Source: Thermoproteota archaeon
GTDB lineage: Archaea > Thermoproteota > Thermoprotei_A > Sulfolobales > Pyrodictiaceae
Length of the DNA: 45,507 nucleotides
Reading direction: 5' to 3'
Assembly (NCBI GenBank): GCA_013153145.1
Contig: JAADEY010000004.1
Location: 1-45,507, forward strand
The number at the start of each line of letters is the position of its first letter. Within the stretch, counting starts at the first letter, position 1. The notes below the pieces were generated by a model. That model was not told the origin of the DNA and did no database searches. It saw only the letters and a program-made list of their open reading frames with translations. Below are positions 14,709-22,648 of this stretch, one piece after another. Both the position numbers and the translations under genes were made by a program.

Positions 14709-14864
14709 TCAGAGCTTGAGGCTCACCCTCCTCCAATGCCTCCTGCGCGGATGCGTGGTGAACCTCCTATTAGTCTTCATCGTGACCCATAGGGGTACTG
14801 GGCTGTTCGACTTATAGGCCCTTGCCAGCCTAAGCTTCCGTGCGAGCGGCTTGTTGCGCGCCAT
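14709..14864 (-). CDS. rpl39e: Large ribosomal subunit protein L39e
   Basis: 51-aa tunnel protein with no folded core. Translation from ATG 14864 begins [17 protein letters not shown]-like and ends [24 protein letters not shown] and the Arg/His-rich HPRRRHWRR are diagnostic. Too short for usual gene-length cutoffs. Located directly upstream of L31e, confirming the assignment. Confidence 0.95.
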   Translation of the reverse strand: MARNKPLARKLRLARAYKSNSPVPLWVTMKTNRRFTTHPRRRHWRRVSLKL

Positions 14865-14917
14865 GGCCTAATCCTCCTCCCCCTGGGGCTGCCCTGTGAG
14901 TGGGGTTCTGCGGCGTG

Positions 14918-15289
14918 TTAGAAGCCGCCCCTTCTCTTAACCCTTATCCTTGTCTCGCGGTGTGTCTGCTCGTAGATTGTGCTTAGTAGCTGCTTCACTA
15001 TGTCTTCGTCGACTGGTGGTCTGAGTCTGCCGCTCTGGACGAGTGCTATTAGCTGGTCCTCGACGAACTGTGCCAGGTCTGGGCGTACTAGCCTCACGTT
15101 TGCTAGGCGTTCTCTCGCCTTTGGCGTGAGGATGGCTCTTAGTAGTGCCTCTCTCCTAGCCCTGGCCTCTGCCTCCGCCTTCCTCCTTGCCTCTTCCTCG
15201 AGGAGTCTGCGTTGTAGCTCGAGGAGCTTCTTCCTCTTTATTGCTTCTAGCTCGTCGTAGTCCCCCCCGCCGGCCTCATAGTAGCTCAC
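14918..15289 (-). CDS. PDCD5/TFAR19-family DNA-binding protein
   Basis: 123 aa. A long charged helix (residues 10-50, rich in Lys, Glu and Arg) precedes the helical bundle with LTPKARERLANVRLVRP and VEDQLIALVQSGRL, the hallmark of archaeal PDCD5 homologues. The tail is basic (RIRVKRRGGF). In archaea it binds DNA, but its cellular role is unclear. GTG start. It lies between S19e and L39e, its normal archaeal setting. Confidence 0.93.
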   Translation of the reverse strand: MSYYEAGGGDYDELEAIKRKKLLELQRRLLEEEARRKAEAEARARREALLRAILTPKARERLANVRLVRPDLAQFVEDQLIALVQSGRLRPPVDEDIVKQLLSTIYEQTHRETRIRVKRRGGF

Positions 15290-15360
15290 GGTTGTCGCCT
15301 CCCTCCTCCTCTAGAGGGTTTCTTGCCCGGCCTTATGCGGGTTTCCCCGTGTTTCGTGGT

Positions 15361-15825
15361 TTAGGCTGAGAGGTATTTCTTGAGCTCCGGCATCCTCTCC
15401 GCCAGCTCCTTCATTATCTCGTAGGCCGTGTTGTCCAGTAGGCTGCGCCCCCGGGGTGTCAGGACTCTGCCGCGGCGTGGGAGTTTCCTTACGAGGCCCG
15501 CTCTCTCGAGCTGCTGGAGTATCTTCCTTATCACTGAGCCCGACGCCTTGTAGAAGTGCTCGGGGGCTACGCCCCTGTTCATCCTGCCCCCGTAGGCTGT
15601 GCGGAGCCTTTCTATGCCGACTGGGCGGCCGTACTTGTAGAGCTTGCGTAGTATGCTGGCTGCCCTGTAGTACCACCAGTCGGGGTTCTCGGGGGGCCTC
15701 TCCTTATGCACGCCTGTCTTTACGTAGTAGGCCCAGGCTGGGGGCTTTATGTGGGGGTTTCTTTTGAGCTTCTCGGCGAGCCTCTCTATTAGCAGGTTTG
15801 CGGGGACTTCGAGGGCTGTTACCAT
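15361..15825 (-). CDS. rps19e: Small ribosomal subunit protein S19e
   Basis: 154 aa. [20 protein letters not shown] opens the conserved core, then [34 protein letters not shown] and [14 protein letters not shown]. All are family signatures, so the ATG at 15825 is secure. As a result its first 122 nt overlap the 3' end of the YhbY-type gene in another frame. Confidence 0.97.
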   Translation of the reverse strand: MVTALEVPANLLIERLAEKLKRNPHIKPPAWAYYVKTGVHKERPPENPDWWYYRAASILRKLYKYGRPVGIERLRTAYGGRMNRGVAPEHFYKASGSVIRKILQQLERAGLVRKLPRRGRVLTPRGRSLLDNTAYEIMKELAERMPELKKYLSA

Positions 15826-16144
15826 GTATTCCTCCCGTTACCCGTGCCCCTCCTCCCTGGTTTTTAAGCTTCGCAGCCTCCTTGTCGTATAGTATGAAGG
15901 TTCTGCCTCTCACGTCTAGTAGTAGTGCGCCGGTCTTTTCTGCGACGTATCGGGCGAGCTGCCTTCTATCCATGCCGCTCGAGATTATAGCGGTTCTCAA
16001 CGCCTTTACCTTGACTATTCCCTTCTCCTTGAGCCTCCTCTTTATCTCCCTTATCACTGCCTCCGAGGGGCCATGCTTCCCTATTATGACGTCCGCCGGC
16101 CCCTGCTGCGCCTCCTCCTTGAGCCTCTTGAGCCACCTCTTCAT
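15704..16144 (-). CDS. YhbY/CRM-domain RNA-binding protein with C-terminal extension overlapping S19e
   Basis: 146 aa from ATG 16144, which overlaps the Rpp21 stop. The CRM/YhbY domain fills about residues 8-92: [17 protein letters not shown] (GxxG-like loop), [26 protein letters not shown] and RTFILYD. Such proteins bind pre-rRNA or ribosomal particles. The domain should end soon after residue 95. Instead the frame runs about 50 residues further (Arg/Lys/Pro-rich) across the S19e start. Either the overlap is real or a stop codon was lost recently; see findings. Confidence 0.85.
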   Translation of the reverse strand: MKRWLKRLKEEAQQGPADVIIGKHGPSEAVIREIKRRLKEKGIVKVKALRTAIISSGMDRRQLARYVAEKTGALLLDVRGRTFILYDKEAAKLKNQGGGARVTGGIHGNSPRSPRKPANREARREAQKKPPHKAPSLGLLRKDRRA

Positions 16145-16491
16145 GACTTCCTCTCCTCTATCCTCAGCATGTAGCCGCAGAGGAGGCATGTCGTTGTTAT
16201 CCTTATGTGCTTACCTCTACTCCTGAGCCTAACCCTGGCGGTGACCCCCGGCACTAGGGGGGCGTGGCAGTTTGGGCATATTGCTCTGCGGAGGGGTATG
16301 GGTTTTCTCACTCTTAGCCGCCGGTGTATCTCCAGGGCATGTTCTATGAGCCTCCTCGCCGTCTCGTAGTCCCCTCTTCTTGCCCGCTCAACGCTCAGCC
16401 TGTAGAGCTGGAGCATTGCCTGCCTCGCTATGTCTATGGCTAGTCTCCTAGCATCTATTTTCCTGCGCTGCCGGTGTTGCTCGCGGGGCAT
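16141..16491 (-). CDS. rnp4: RNase P protein component 4 (Rpp21)
   Basis: Subunit of archaeal RNase P, working with Rpp29 on tRNA 5' processing; 116 aa. Two N-terminal helices (ARRLAIDIARQAMLQLYRLS and ARRLIEHALEIHRRLRV) are followed by a zinc ribbon with CPNCH at about 73-77 and CLLCG near 103-107. It heads the long minus-strand cluster and is divergent from nep1; the two 5' ends overlap by a few nucleotides. ATG at 16491. Confidence 0.92.
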   Translation of the reverse strand: MPREQHRQRRKIDARRLAIDIARQAMLQLYRLSVERARRGDYETARRLIEHALEIHRRLRVRKPIPLRRAICPNCHAPLVPGVTARVRLRSRGKHIRITTTCLLCGYMLRIEERKS

Positions 16492-16497
16492 GCCTGC

Positions 16498-17199
16498 TTG
16501 CGGGGGGCTGGCGGGGCCTTAAAGCTGGTGTTGGCTGAGGCTGCCTTGGAGCTTGTTCCTAGGGAGCTTTGGAGTCATCCGGCGGTGTATAAGTCTGCGA
16601 GGAAGAGGGGGAAGAGGCCCGGCGAGATCCTGCTTGATAGGAGCCTCCATCACGCCGCTATGAAGGGGCTGAGCGGCTCGCTTAAGAGGGGTAGGCCGGA
16701 CATAGTGCATTTCTGCATGCTTGAGGCCCTCGGAAGCCCGCTTAACAGGGCTGGGATGCTCGAGGTCTACGTGCACACGGTCGGCGACTACGTCATATTC
16801 GTTGACCCCTCCACACGGCTCCCAAGGAACTATAACAGGTTTGTTGGCTTGATGGAGCAGTTGTTTGCCGAGGGCTCCGTGCCGCCTGGCTCCGAGAAGC
16901 CACTTATGTGGCTGAAGCCGATGAAGCTAGGCGCCCTGGTGAGGAGGCTGAGGCCGGAGAGGGTCATACTCCTCAGCGAGAGGGGGGAGAGGAGGAGGCT
17001 TAGGGAGATCGCAGGGCTGATCGCCTCCGATCTAGCGGGGAGTGTTGTCATAGTTGGCGCGTTCCCGCATGGAGACTTCAGCGAGGAGGCCTATAGCGTC
17101 GCGACGCACGTATACAGCTTCTACCCCGAGACGCTCGATGCATGGGTTGTTGTCTCCCACCTTCTTGCACTAGTAGCGGATCAGGTGGGGGTGATCTAG
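16498..17199 (+). CDS. nep1: Nep1/Emg1 SPOUT-class rRNA pseudouridine N1-methyltransferase
   Basis: Methylates a pseudouridine in the 16S/18S decoding region and aids small-subunit assembly. Features: LVLAEAALELVPRELW (first strand), HHAAMKGL, RGRPDIVHFCMLEALGSPLN, YVHTVGDYVI, TRLPRNYNRFVGLMEQL and GAFPHGDF from the knotted SAM site. The first beta strand requires a start upstream of the GTG at 16528; candidates are TTG 16498 (used here) and GTG 16474, which lies inside rnp4 on the other strand. About 233 aa. Confidence 0.92.
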   Translation: MRGAGGALKLVLAEAALELVPRELWSHPAVYKSARKRGKRPGEILLDRSLHHAAMKGLSGSLKRGRPDIVHFCMLEALGSPLNRAGMLEVYVHTVGDYVIFVDPSTRLPRNYNRFVGLMEQLFAEGSVPPGSEKPLMWLKPMKLGALVRRLRPERVILLSERGERRRLREIAGLIASDLAGSVVIVGAFPHGDFSEEAYSVATHVYSFYPETLDAWVVVSHLLALVADQVGVI

Positions 17200-17207
17200 C
17201 CTCCTTG

Positions 17208-17558
17208 ATGATAGTCCATGCACTCACCCCTGCAGCGAGGGCCGCCCTGGCCTGGGGGGTTGTATGCCTCGCTGTAGCCATAGCAGCATTGATTATTAGG
17301 CTAATAATACCCTCGGAGCCCGTGAGGAGGGCCACGGCCGCGATAATAGCCGTTCTACTCCCAGTCATCCTACTCGGGGAAGTCGTACCGGTGATAATAG
17401 AGCCTAGGGTGCAAGTCACAGTGCTACCATTCATACTAGTAATGAAGTATAACGGCAGAGGAGTCATAGCCATCGACTTCACACAGCTATTCGCCCTCTA
17501 CCTCATATATGAGGGTATCAGCCTTTACAAAGCGAAAACTAGAAGAACCCCCCGCTGA
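17208..17558 (+). CDS. Small membrane protein of unknown function
   Basis: 116 aa from ATG 17208, 8 nt after the nep1 stop; the frame is open further upstream but only as a shadow. Two clear hydrophobic spans (about residues 9-30 and 39-62) and a weaker one (75-105) suggest two or three membrane helices, with a basic C-terminus (KAKTRRTPR). No family recognised. Its stop overlaps the -26 region of tRNA-Glu. Confidence 0.65.
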   Translation: MIVHALTPAARAALAWGVVCLAVAIAALIIRLIIPSEPVRRATAAIIAVLLPVILLGEVVPVIIEPRVQVTVLPFILVMKYNGRGVIAIDFTQLFALYLIYEGISLYKAKTRRTPR

Positions 17559-17582
17559 AAAGCCTCTTGTCATGGCGCGGCT

Positions 17583-17660
17583 GCCGCGGTAGTATAGCCC
17601 GGCCAAGTATGCGGGCCTCTCGAGCCCGTGACCCGGGTTCAAATCCCGGCCGCGGCACCA
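17583..17660 (+). tRNA. tRNA-Glu (anticodon CTC)
   Basis: Acceptor GCCGCGG/CCGCGGC, anticodon stem CGGGC/GCCCG around loop CTCTCGA (anticodon CTC), T arm CCGGG-TTCAAAT-CCCGG, discriminator A, encoded CCA. No intron. An AT-rich GAAAAG lies about 26 nt upstream and may be its promoter. Confidence 0.95.
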
Positions 17661-17852
17661 CACGGCCGGGCACCCTTTCCTCACTCCCTCTCTCGCGTCA
17701 AGCCTTCAGACATAGTAATTAATTCTCTCCCATTGCTCATGAGGCAGGCCCTATCTGTGGGTGTGTCTTTCTCCGGTGCCGCGCCGGGTGGGTTGAGGAG
17801 GGGTTTAGCTGTCGGGGCTTCGGGGGGTCTTGTTTGATGTGTTTCAATTGGT

Positions 17853-18554
17853 TTAGAGGAATGTTGTTAGGTCTGTTGGGAGTCTTCCTTCTCTTAGTTG
17901 TTGTGGTGTTATGTTTCCGTGGTCTAGTTGTCTTGCTGCGATTCGTGAGTAGTGGTCTGCGTGGTATATTGGTATTGGTAGGTAGTGGCGTGGGTGCAGG
18001 AGTTGTTTGACTATCTCGACTGCGTGTTGTAGGCTTATGTATGCTCCCTGGCTTATGTAGAGGTCTTTTCCTCTGTGGGTTATTATTACTGCTACTATTT
18101 CGCCGTGGTGTTCGAGTACTCTTGTGCCGTTTACTATTTTCTCTCTGCCGGTGAGCCTTGATTTTGCTACTCCTATTGTTGGTTTCTTGACTGCCATCCC
18201 TATGTGTGTCGCTATTCCTGTTCTGCGTGGGTGGGAGAGGCCGTGGCCGTCTATTAGGAGGATGTCGCAGGGTGTGTTTAGTCTCCTGTATGCTGTGTAG
18301 AAGAGGGGTGCTTCACGGAAGGCTAGGAGTCCGGGTATGTATTTGAGGGGTGCTTCTCCTATGCTGTATGCGACTTCGATTAGTTCCCCGTCTTGTCTGC
18401 ATGCTATTGCTGCTGCTACTCCCCCGTATTTGCGTGAGTATGCTGCGTCTATTGCGCAGTATGTGTTTGGTTTCTTTGGGGCCTTGTCTGTCGTGTCTAT
18501 CTTTTCGGCTATCTTCCTCTGTAGTTTTATGAGTCTCCTTATGCTTATCTCCAT
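17853..18554 (-). CDS. nfi: Endonuclease V (deoxyinosine 3'-endonuclease)
   Basis: Cleaves the second phosphodiester 3' of deoxyinosine, repairing heat-driven adenine deamination; 233 aa. Catalytic and wedge elements visible: AIDAAYS (first Asp), EAPLKYIPGLLAFREAP, LLIDGHGLSHPR (second Asp) and IGVAKSRLTG. It starts 9 nt after the inactive proteasome beta gene and is probably co-transcribed. The coding strand is A/C-rich and G-poor. The 192-nt stretch from its stop to tRNA-Glu holds nothing recognisable. Confidence 0.95.
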   Translation of the reverse strand: MEISIRRLIKLQRKIAEKIDTTDKAPKKPNTYCAIDAAYSRKYGGVAAAIACRQDGELIEVAYSIGEAPLKYIPGLLAFREAPLFYTAYRRLNTPCDILLIDGHGLSHPRRTGIATHIGMAVKKPTIGVAKSRLTGREKIVNGTRVLEHHGEIVAVIITHRGKDLYISQGAYISLQHAVEIVKQLLHPRHYLPIPIYHADHYSRIAARQLDHGNITPQQLREGRLPTDLTTFL

Positions 18555-18563
18555 GGGTGGTCA

Positions 18564-19190
18564 CTAGAGCTGTATTATTCTGGACTCCTCGTGTACTTCT
18601 ATCTTCCCTGGTGCTTTGACTCTGAAGGCTAGTATGTCTATGCCGTCGCCAGATATGGGGTCTCTTTCTAGGGCTGCCTTCATTGCCCTTAGTACTAGGT
18701 TGTATGCTTTCTCGTACTCTAGTTGCTTGTTGTATTCTGCCTCGAGGACGCCTACTGCTATGGGTGCGCCGGAGCCTAGGGCTGCGTAGTCGTCCTCTAT
18801 TAGTGAGCCTAGTGCGTCCATGACGTAGAGCCTCGGCTTGTTGTCGTGGTCTATTCCGCCTACGAGCGTCTCTGATATGAATGGGAAGATTTTGTTCTCG
18901 TAGAGTATTGCTGCGAGTAGTCTTGCTGCTGTCTTTACGGTCATGGGTTTTCTTGTGACGAGCTCGTAGTATTTTATGTTTGCATGCATTAGCTTGCTTA
19001 TGGCCTGCATGTCTGCGAACAGGCCTGCGCAGGCTATGCCTATCCTATCCGTTATCTTGAAGACCTTCTTGCCGGCCTTGCTCATTACGAAGCCGCTGTA
19101 TGATACCCTCTTCTCTGAGGCGAGTATGACGTAGTCGGGGCCCCGGACCCCGATCGTGGTTGCGCCGATGCCGTAGTCCTGGTATGACAT
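18564..19190 (-). CDS. psmB: Proteasome beta subunit, predicted inactive
   Basis: Beta-type 20S subunit, 208 aa; it lacks the alpha-type N-terminal helix and keeps the beta signature LGSGAPIAVGVLEAEY. Aligned with active subunits, catalytic position 1 is Ala10 (YGIGATTIGV), position 17 is Glu26 (ASEKR) instead of Asp, while Lys33 is kept (Lys42). It has no processing Gly-Thr. It should therefore fill a ring position without cleaving peptides, as reported for the inactive beta of Sulfolobus. A TTTATA box and a GAGGAAGAGGG binding site precede the ATG. Endonuclease V follows in the same operon. Confidence 0.92.
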   Translation of the reverse strand: MSYQDYGIGATTIGVRGPDYVILASEKRVSYSGFVMSKAGKKVFKITDRIGIACAGLFADMQAISKLMHANIKYYELVTRKPMTVKTAARLLAAILYENKIFPFISETLVGGIDHDNKPRLYVMDALGSLIEDDYAALGSGAPIAVGVLEAEYNKQLEYEKAYNLVLRAMKAALERDPISGDGIDILAFRVKAPGKIEVHEESRIIQL

Positions 19191-19236
19191 GACGCCCTCT
19201 TCCTCCCCAGGGAGTGGTGAGCCTGCCGGCTGCCAG

Positions 19237-19246
19237 GTATAAACTG
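19237..19246 (-). promoter_or_regulatory. Promoter of the inactive beta subunit-endonuclease V operon
   Basis: AGTTTATACC on the minus strand, a near-ideal archaeal TATA box in G+C-rich DNA. The predicted start site near 19216 gives a leader of about 26 nt containing the ribosome binding site. Confidence 0.65.
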
Positions 19247-19371
19247 CTTCCTTGAGGCCCGTGGCGGGATTAGTTTTGGTCTGGTGTCAGGCGCTGGGCT
19301 TAGGCGTCTACACTCCCTGCATATCTCCAAGCCTAACTCGATAACTGGAAGGTGGCGGAGCGTGCATCGAT

Positions 19372-19902
19372 ATGATGCTCGCTGTCATAGGGAGGAGGAA
19401 CCGCTGCCCGGTCTGTGGTTCACGTAGCCTCGTGTTGACGAGGGAGGGGCTTGTATGCAGGGGCTGCGGCCTAGTGCTTGAGGACACCGTCTTCGCGCTC
19501 GATACTCCCTGGAGTGGCGTTGAGGAGGAGAGGGTTGCAGGGAGGGGTGGGAGGTATGAGGGCATGAGGGTATCATCTGCAGTCACTAGGCTTGCCAGGG
19601 CAGCTGGGGTTAGGGGTGTTGAGCTTGCATCTAAGCTCTCGAGGGAGCTCGTGACCCTAATAGACATGGATCCCGAAGGCGCGAAGGATGTGGCCTCGAA
19701 TGACTGCCTCCGTAAACTCATGCGCCGCCGCCGTAGGAGGCCAGGGGAGGTTGCGGCAATCCTCTACACCGTGATGAGCATGAGGAGGCATGGCGCTCCG
19801 CCACTGCCCTCACTGCTTGCATCCATGTACTCTCTCCCGAGGAGGAAGGCGAAGCGGATAATCCATGCCGTGAGGATATGCATGGAGGGCGGCGACATAT
19901 AG
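19372..19902 (+). CDS. Truncated TFB-like transcription factor (zinc ribbon plus one cyclin-like repeat)
   Basis: 176 aa, against about 300 for full TFB. The zinc ribbon has Cys12, Cys15, Cys29 and Cys32 (CPVC ... CRGCGLVLED). The linker (about 40-75) lacks a recognisable B-finger. The rest resembles a single cyclin fold: RPGEVAAILYTVMSMRR, then PSLLASMYSLPRRKAKRII, matching the last helices of a TFB repeat. It could bind RNA polymerase through the ribbon but lacks one of the two DNA-contacting repeats, so it may be a regulator like Sulfolobus TFB3. Divergent from the inactive proteasome beta gene; no strong TATA seen upstream. Confidence 0.75.
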   Translation: MMLAVIGRRNRCPVCGSRSLVLTREGLVCRGCGLVLEDTVFALDTPWSGVEEERVAGRGGRYEGMRVSSAVTRLARAAGVRGVELASKLSRELVTLIDMDPEGAKDVASNDCLRKLMRRRRRRPGEVAAILYTVMSMRRHGAPPLPSLLASMYSLPRRKAKRIIHAVRICMEGGDI

Positions 19903-19939
19903 GCCCCCAGGGGCTAGGGGCTGCCATGGGTATACCTAG

Positions 19940-21028
19940 ATGGAGTTGAGCGAGAAGTGGGCCGAGAGGCTTAGGGAGGCCGAGCTATGTAAGAATGTCT
20001 ACCGCGTGTTTAGAGAGACTCCGATACCTACATGCAGGGATATAGTGGAGAAGGCCGGAAGGGAGTATAGGAAGGCCGCCGGGGGCACGCGGAACTGGAG
20101 GGAGGTTGAAGCTAGGAGACTGCAGGCCGTCTACCATACAGTGCGCAGGGCCTTGAAGAGGATCCTAGAGCTCCCGAAGCCCGAGGAGATGAGCACGTTC
20201 CACCGCGAGCTCGTTGACGCGGCTGTAGGTCTTGATGCCTATAGGAAGGCTCTTGACAGGGTTAGGAGGAGCCTGCATCTCGCAAAGAGGTTCTACTCGG
20301 ATTACATAGTACTGGTCACGACCTCAAGGAGTCGTAGGGAGGCGGCACGGTATAGGAGGGAGGGCTGTGGCAGGATACTCTCACTAATCCACCGGCTCTG
20401 CAGGCACCTCGAGATCCTCGAGAATGTTAGAAGGGAGGTGTTAAATGCTCATATAGTTGCTGAAGGCCTACCAGTCGTTGTCGTAGCCGGCGCGCCCAAC
20501 ACAGGCAAGTCTACACTAATATCAAGACTGTCAACGGCTGCACCAGAGGTAGCACCATACCCCTTCACAACCAAGAACGTCATCGTAGGCAAGGTTAAGC
20601 CCCTCAGCCGCAACTGCATCGACTACTACATGGTTGATGTACCGGGCCTCCTGGACCGGGAGCCTAGGAGCGAGGCCGAGAAGAGGGCTGTCGCGGCAAT
20701 CAAGACGCTAACCGACGTGCTCGTCTTCATGCTCGACCCCACGGGCACCGCGGTGGAGCCCCTCGATAGGCAGCTCGAGCTACTGAGAAGGATCAACGAA
20801 CTCATACACCCAGCACCCCTAATAATAGCCATCAACAAGATAGATGCAGCCACACGCGCCGAGGTGATAGATGCACTCCGGAGAGCCGAGGAGCTCTGCC
20901 GTGAAACCCCCTCCTGCAGGCGGGTCGTGGCGGTCTCAGCACTAAGGGGTGACAACCTCGAGGAGCTGCAAAGGGAGGTTGAGAAGCTGATAGCAGAGAT
21001 GCTCACCGCTGCAGGCAGAGCCCCCTAA
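19940..21028 (+). CDS. Nog1-like OBG/HflX-class GTPase
   Basis: 362 aa. An N-terminal helical domain (about 1-170) typical of archaeal Nog1 relatives precedes the G domain: GAPNTGKST (G1, about 184-192), PFTTKNV (G2), DVPGLLDR (G3), NKID (G4) and SALRGDN (G5). Eukaryotic Nog1 acts in 60S assembly, so a large-subunit role is inferred. The C-terminus overlaps the convergent rtcA by 26 nt. Base composition changes within this gene, from G-rich to A/C-rich on the plus strand. Confidence 0.9.
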   Translation: MELSEKWAERLREAELCKNVYRVFRETPIPTCRDIVEKAGREYRKAAGGTRNWREVEARRLQAVYHTVRRALKRILELPKPEEMSTFHRELVDAAVGLDAYRKALDRVRRSLHLAKRFYSDYIVLVTTSRSRREAARYRREGCGRILSLIHRLCRHLEILENVRREVLNAHIVAEGLPVVVVAGAPNTGKSTLISRLSTAAPEVAPYPFTTKNVIVGKVKPLSRNCIDYYMVDVPGLLDREPRSEAEKRAVAAIKTLTDVLVFMLDPTGTAVEPLDRQLELLRRINELIHPAPLIIAINKIDAATRAEVIDALRRAEELCRETPSCRRVVAVSALRGDNLEELQREVEKLIAEMLTAAGRAP

Positions 21029-22079
21029 CCCTGGCAACGAACGGCTTCTCCCTCTCACCGCCCCTAACCAGCTCGACGACACCCCTATCGCCAGCCATGA
21101 TCCTCGCCACCTCCATGTTGGTGTACGCGTGCATCGTGAGCCTAGCACCACCAAGCAGAGACTCCCCACACGCAAGCAGCGCTATGGGGAACAACATGTC
21201 AGATGCATGCCTATCAAGAGCCATCCCCGTCTCAAGGTCCTCCAGGAGCTTCTTCGCAGCCTCCTCGCCCACCACCTCAGCCCTCTTCCCACGAGCACCT
21301 AGACTATCACCGCCAAGCACACTATGCTCAGTCAAAGCCCACACAACCACCCCACTACCAGGCCCTAGATGCCTATCCCTACTAGGCTCATACCACTCAA
21401 CATCCACGTGCACCGGCACCCCACTAAGCCTGGAGCGCAGCAGCTCCATAGCAGCCCTAGCCTGCCTCTCAGCAACATGCCTCGGGAGCCTCACTGCATG
21501 AGACAAGCCCTCAACCCTCCTCACCTCACCCCTCTCAACGAGACTAACCGCCCTAAGCCTTCCAGGCGGCTCCGCGACACGGAAGACAACCCTACCACCA
21601 CCACGAGGATAATGACCACGCCTATAGAGCTCAACCTCAACCCTAAACCCAAACCTCTCAAGAAGCCTGGATAATACAAACCTAACATAGTCTATCGGCG
21701 GGCTCCAAGGCACATCAGTACCACCCCTCAACTCTACCTCAACAGGCCCAGGCACGAAGGGCAGCACCGGCATCAAGGCCTGGAAAACAAGCGTCACACT
21801 ACCCGCAGTACCTATGTCAAACCTGAACCTCCCAGACCTCAACCCATCAGGCTCAAACTCCAACACAGTCGAGCCGAGCCTAAGCCCCCTCACACGAGCA
21901 TTGGAGATAGCCGCAACCGCCTTGACGGCAATCATATGCTGTCTCCGGAGACCCGGGTTAGGCCTACCAGCACGGATATTGATTATACGTATAGGCTTCC
22001 CAAGAACAGCCGACAAACCCAAAGCAGTACGAAGTATCTGCCCACCACCCTCCCCCATACTACCATCAATAACTATCAA
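21003..22079 (-). CDS. rtcA: RNA 3'-terminal phosphate cyclase
   Basis: Converts RNA 3'-phosphate to a 2',3'-cyclic phosphate using ATP; 358 aa. VIDGSMGEGGGQILRTAL at the start, RAGRPNPGLRRQHM, FDIGTAGSVTLVFQAL and the catalytic-His region HASDMLFPIALL are family signatures. TTG at 22079 overlaps the nadM stop (TTGA), making coupled translation likely; the GTG at 22103 would add eight residues. The coding strand is G/T-rich, unlike nearby plus-strand genes. Confidence 0.95.
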   Translation of the reverse strand: MIVIDGSMGEGGGQILRTALGLSAVLGKPIRIINIRAGRPNPGLRRQHMIAVKAVAAISNARVRGLRLGSTVLEFEPDGLRSGRFRFDIGTAGSVTLVFQALMPVLPFVPGPVEVELRGGTDVPWSPPIDYVRFVLSRLLERFGFRVEVELYRRGHYPRGGGRVVFRVAEPPGRLRAVSLVERGEVRRVEGLSHAVRLPRHVAERQARAAMELLRSRLSGVPVHVDVEWYEPSRDRHLGPGSGVVVWALTEHSVLGGDSLGARGKRAEVVGEEAAKKLLEDLETGMALDRHASDMLFPIALLACGESLLGGARLTMHAYTNMEVARIMAGDRGVVELVRGGEREKPFVARVRGLCLQR

Positions 22080-22612
22080 GCAGTACCACCCCCACCGGAG
22101 CACCCATAGATCCTCCTAAGCCTACCAACACCATCAATACCATCAATATAGCTCGCGACACAGGCAGGCACAAGGCTGCGCCACGACTCATCACCACTAA
22201 CCATTAGGCTCCTAATCCTAGTACCGCTACAGACCTCCCTACGGTAAAACGGGGGCTCAGCGACCGGGTAACCATAATCCCTAAACAGCTCCGCAACAAG
22301 CCTATTACCAGTAACCACCAGGTGGAACCTCGGCACCATAGTCTCCAGGTACCTCGGCCAGACAGGATTCATGTTTATGTCCTGGAGAGGCACGAAACGG
22401 AAAGCCGCGAGAGGGAGGCCCGCCTCCCTAACCGCACAGCGCAGCATCTCAAGCCTCTCCGAGACTGTAAACGGGTTCTTCAACGTGTAGCTCTCCTGCG
22501 CAGACCCAATAACCACAACGACCTCGTCGGCGAACCCTAGGCACCATGACAATACATGAATATGGCCGAGATGAGGAGGCTGAAACCTACCCACAAAGAG
22601 AACTCTTAACAC
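22076..22612 (-). CDS. nadM: Nicotinamide-nucleotide adenylyltransferase, archaeal type
   Basis: Makes NAD+ from NMN and ATP; 178 aa. VGRFQPPHLGH carries the HxGH nucleotidyl-transfer motif, and CSGTRIRSLM the second phosphate-binding motif. Usual length. GTG start at 22612 with a GGGGGTG-like site upstream. Divergent from the NSUN methyltransferase, only 36 nt away. Confidence 0.95.
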   Translation of the reverse strand: MLRVLFVGRFQPPHLGHIHVLSWCLGFADEVVVVIGSAQESYTLKNPFTVSERLEMLRCAVREAGLPLAAFRFVPLQDINMNPVWPRYLETMVPRFHLVVTGNRLVAELFRDYGYPVAEPPFYRREVCSGTRIRSLMVSGDESWRSLVPACVASYIDGIDGVGRLRRIYGCSGGGGTA

Positions 22613-22648
22613 CCCTCAAAACACCCCCTCCCGCGGCCAGACAGCGTC

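Noticed and set aside
17628-17837. 69-aa frame across the end of tRNA-Glu
   Set aside because: Begins in the tRNA T arm and has no family or binding site.
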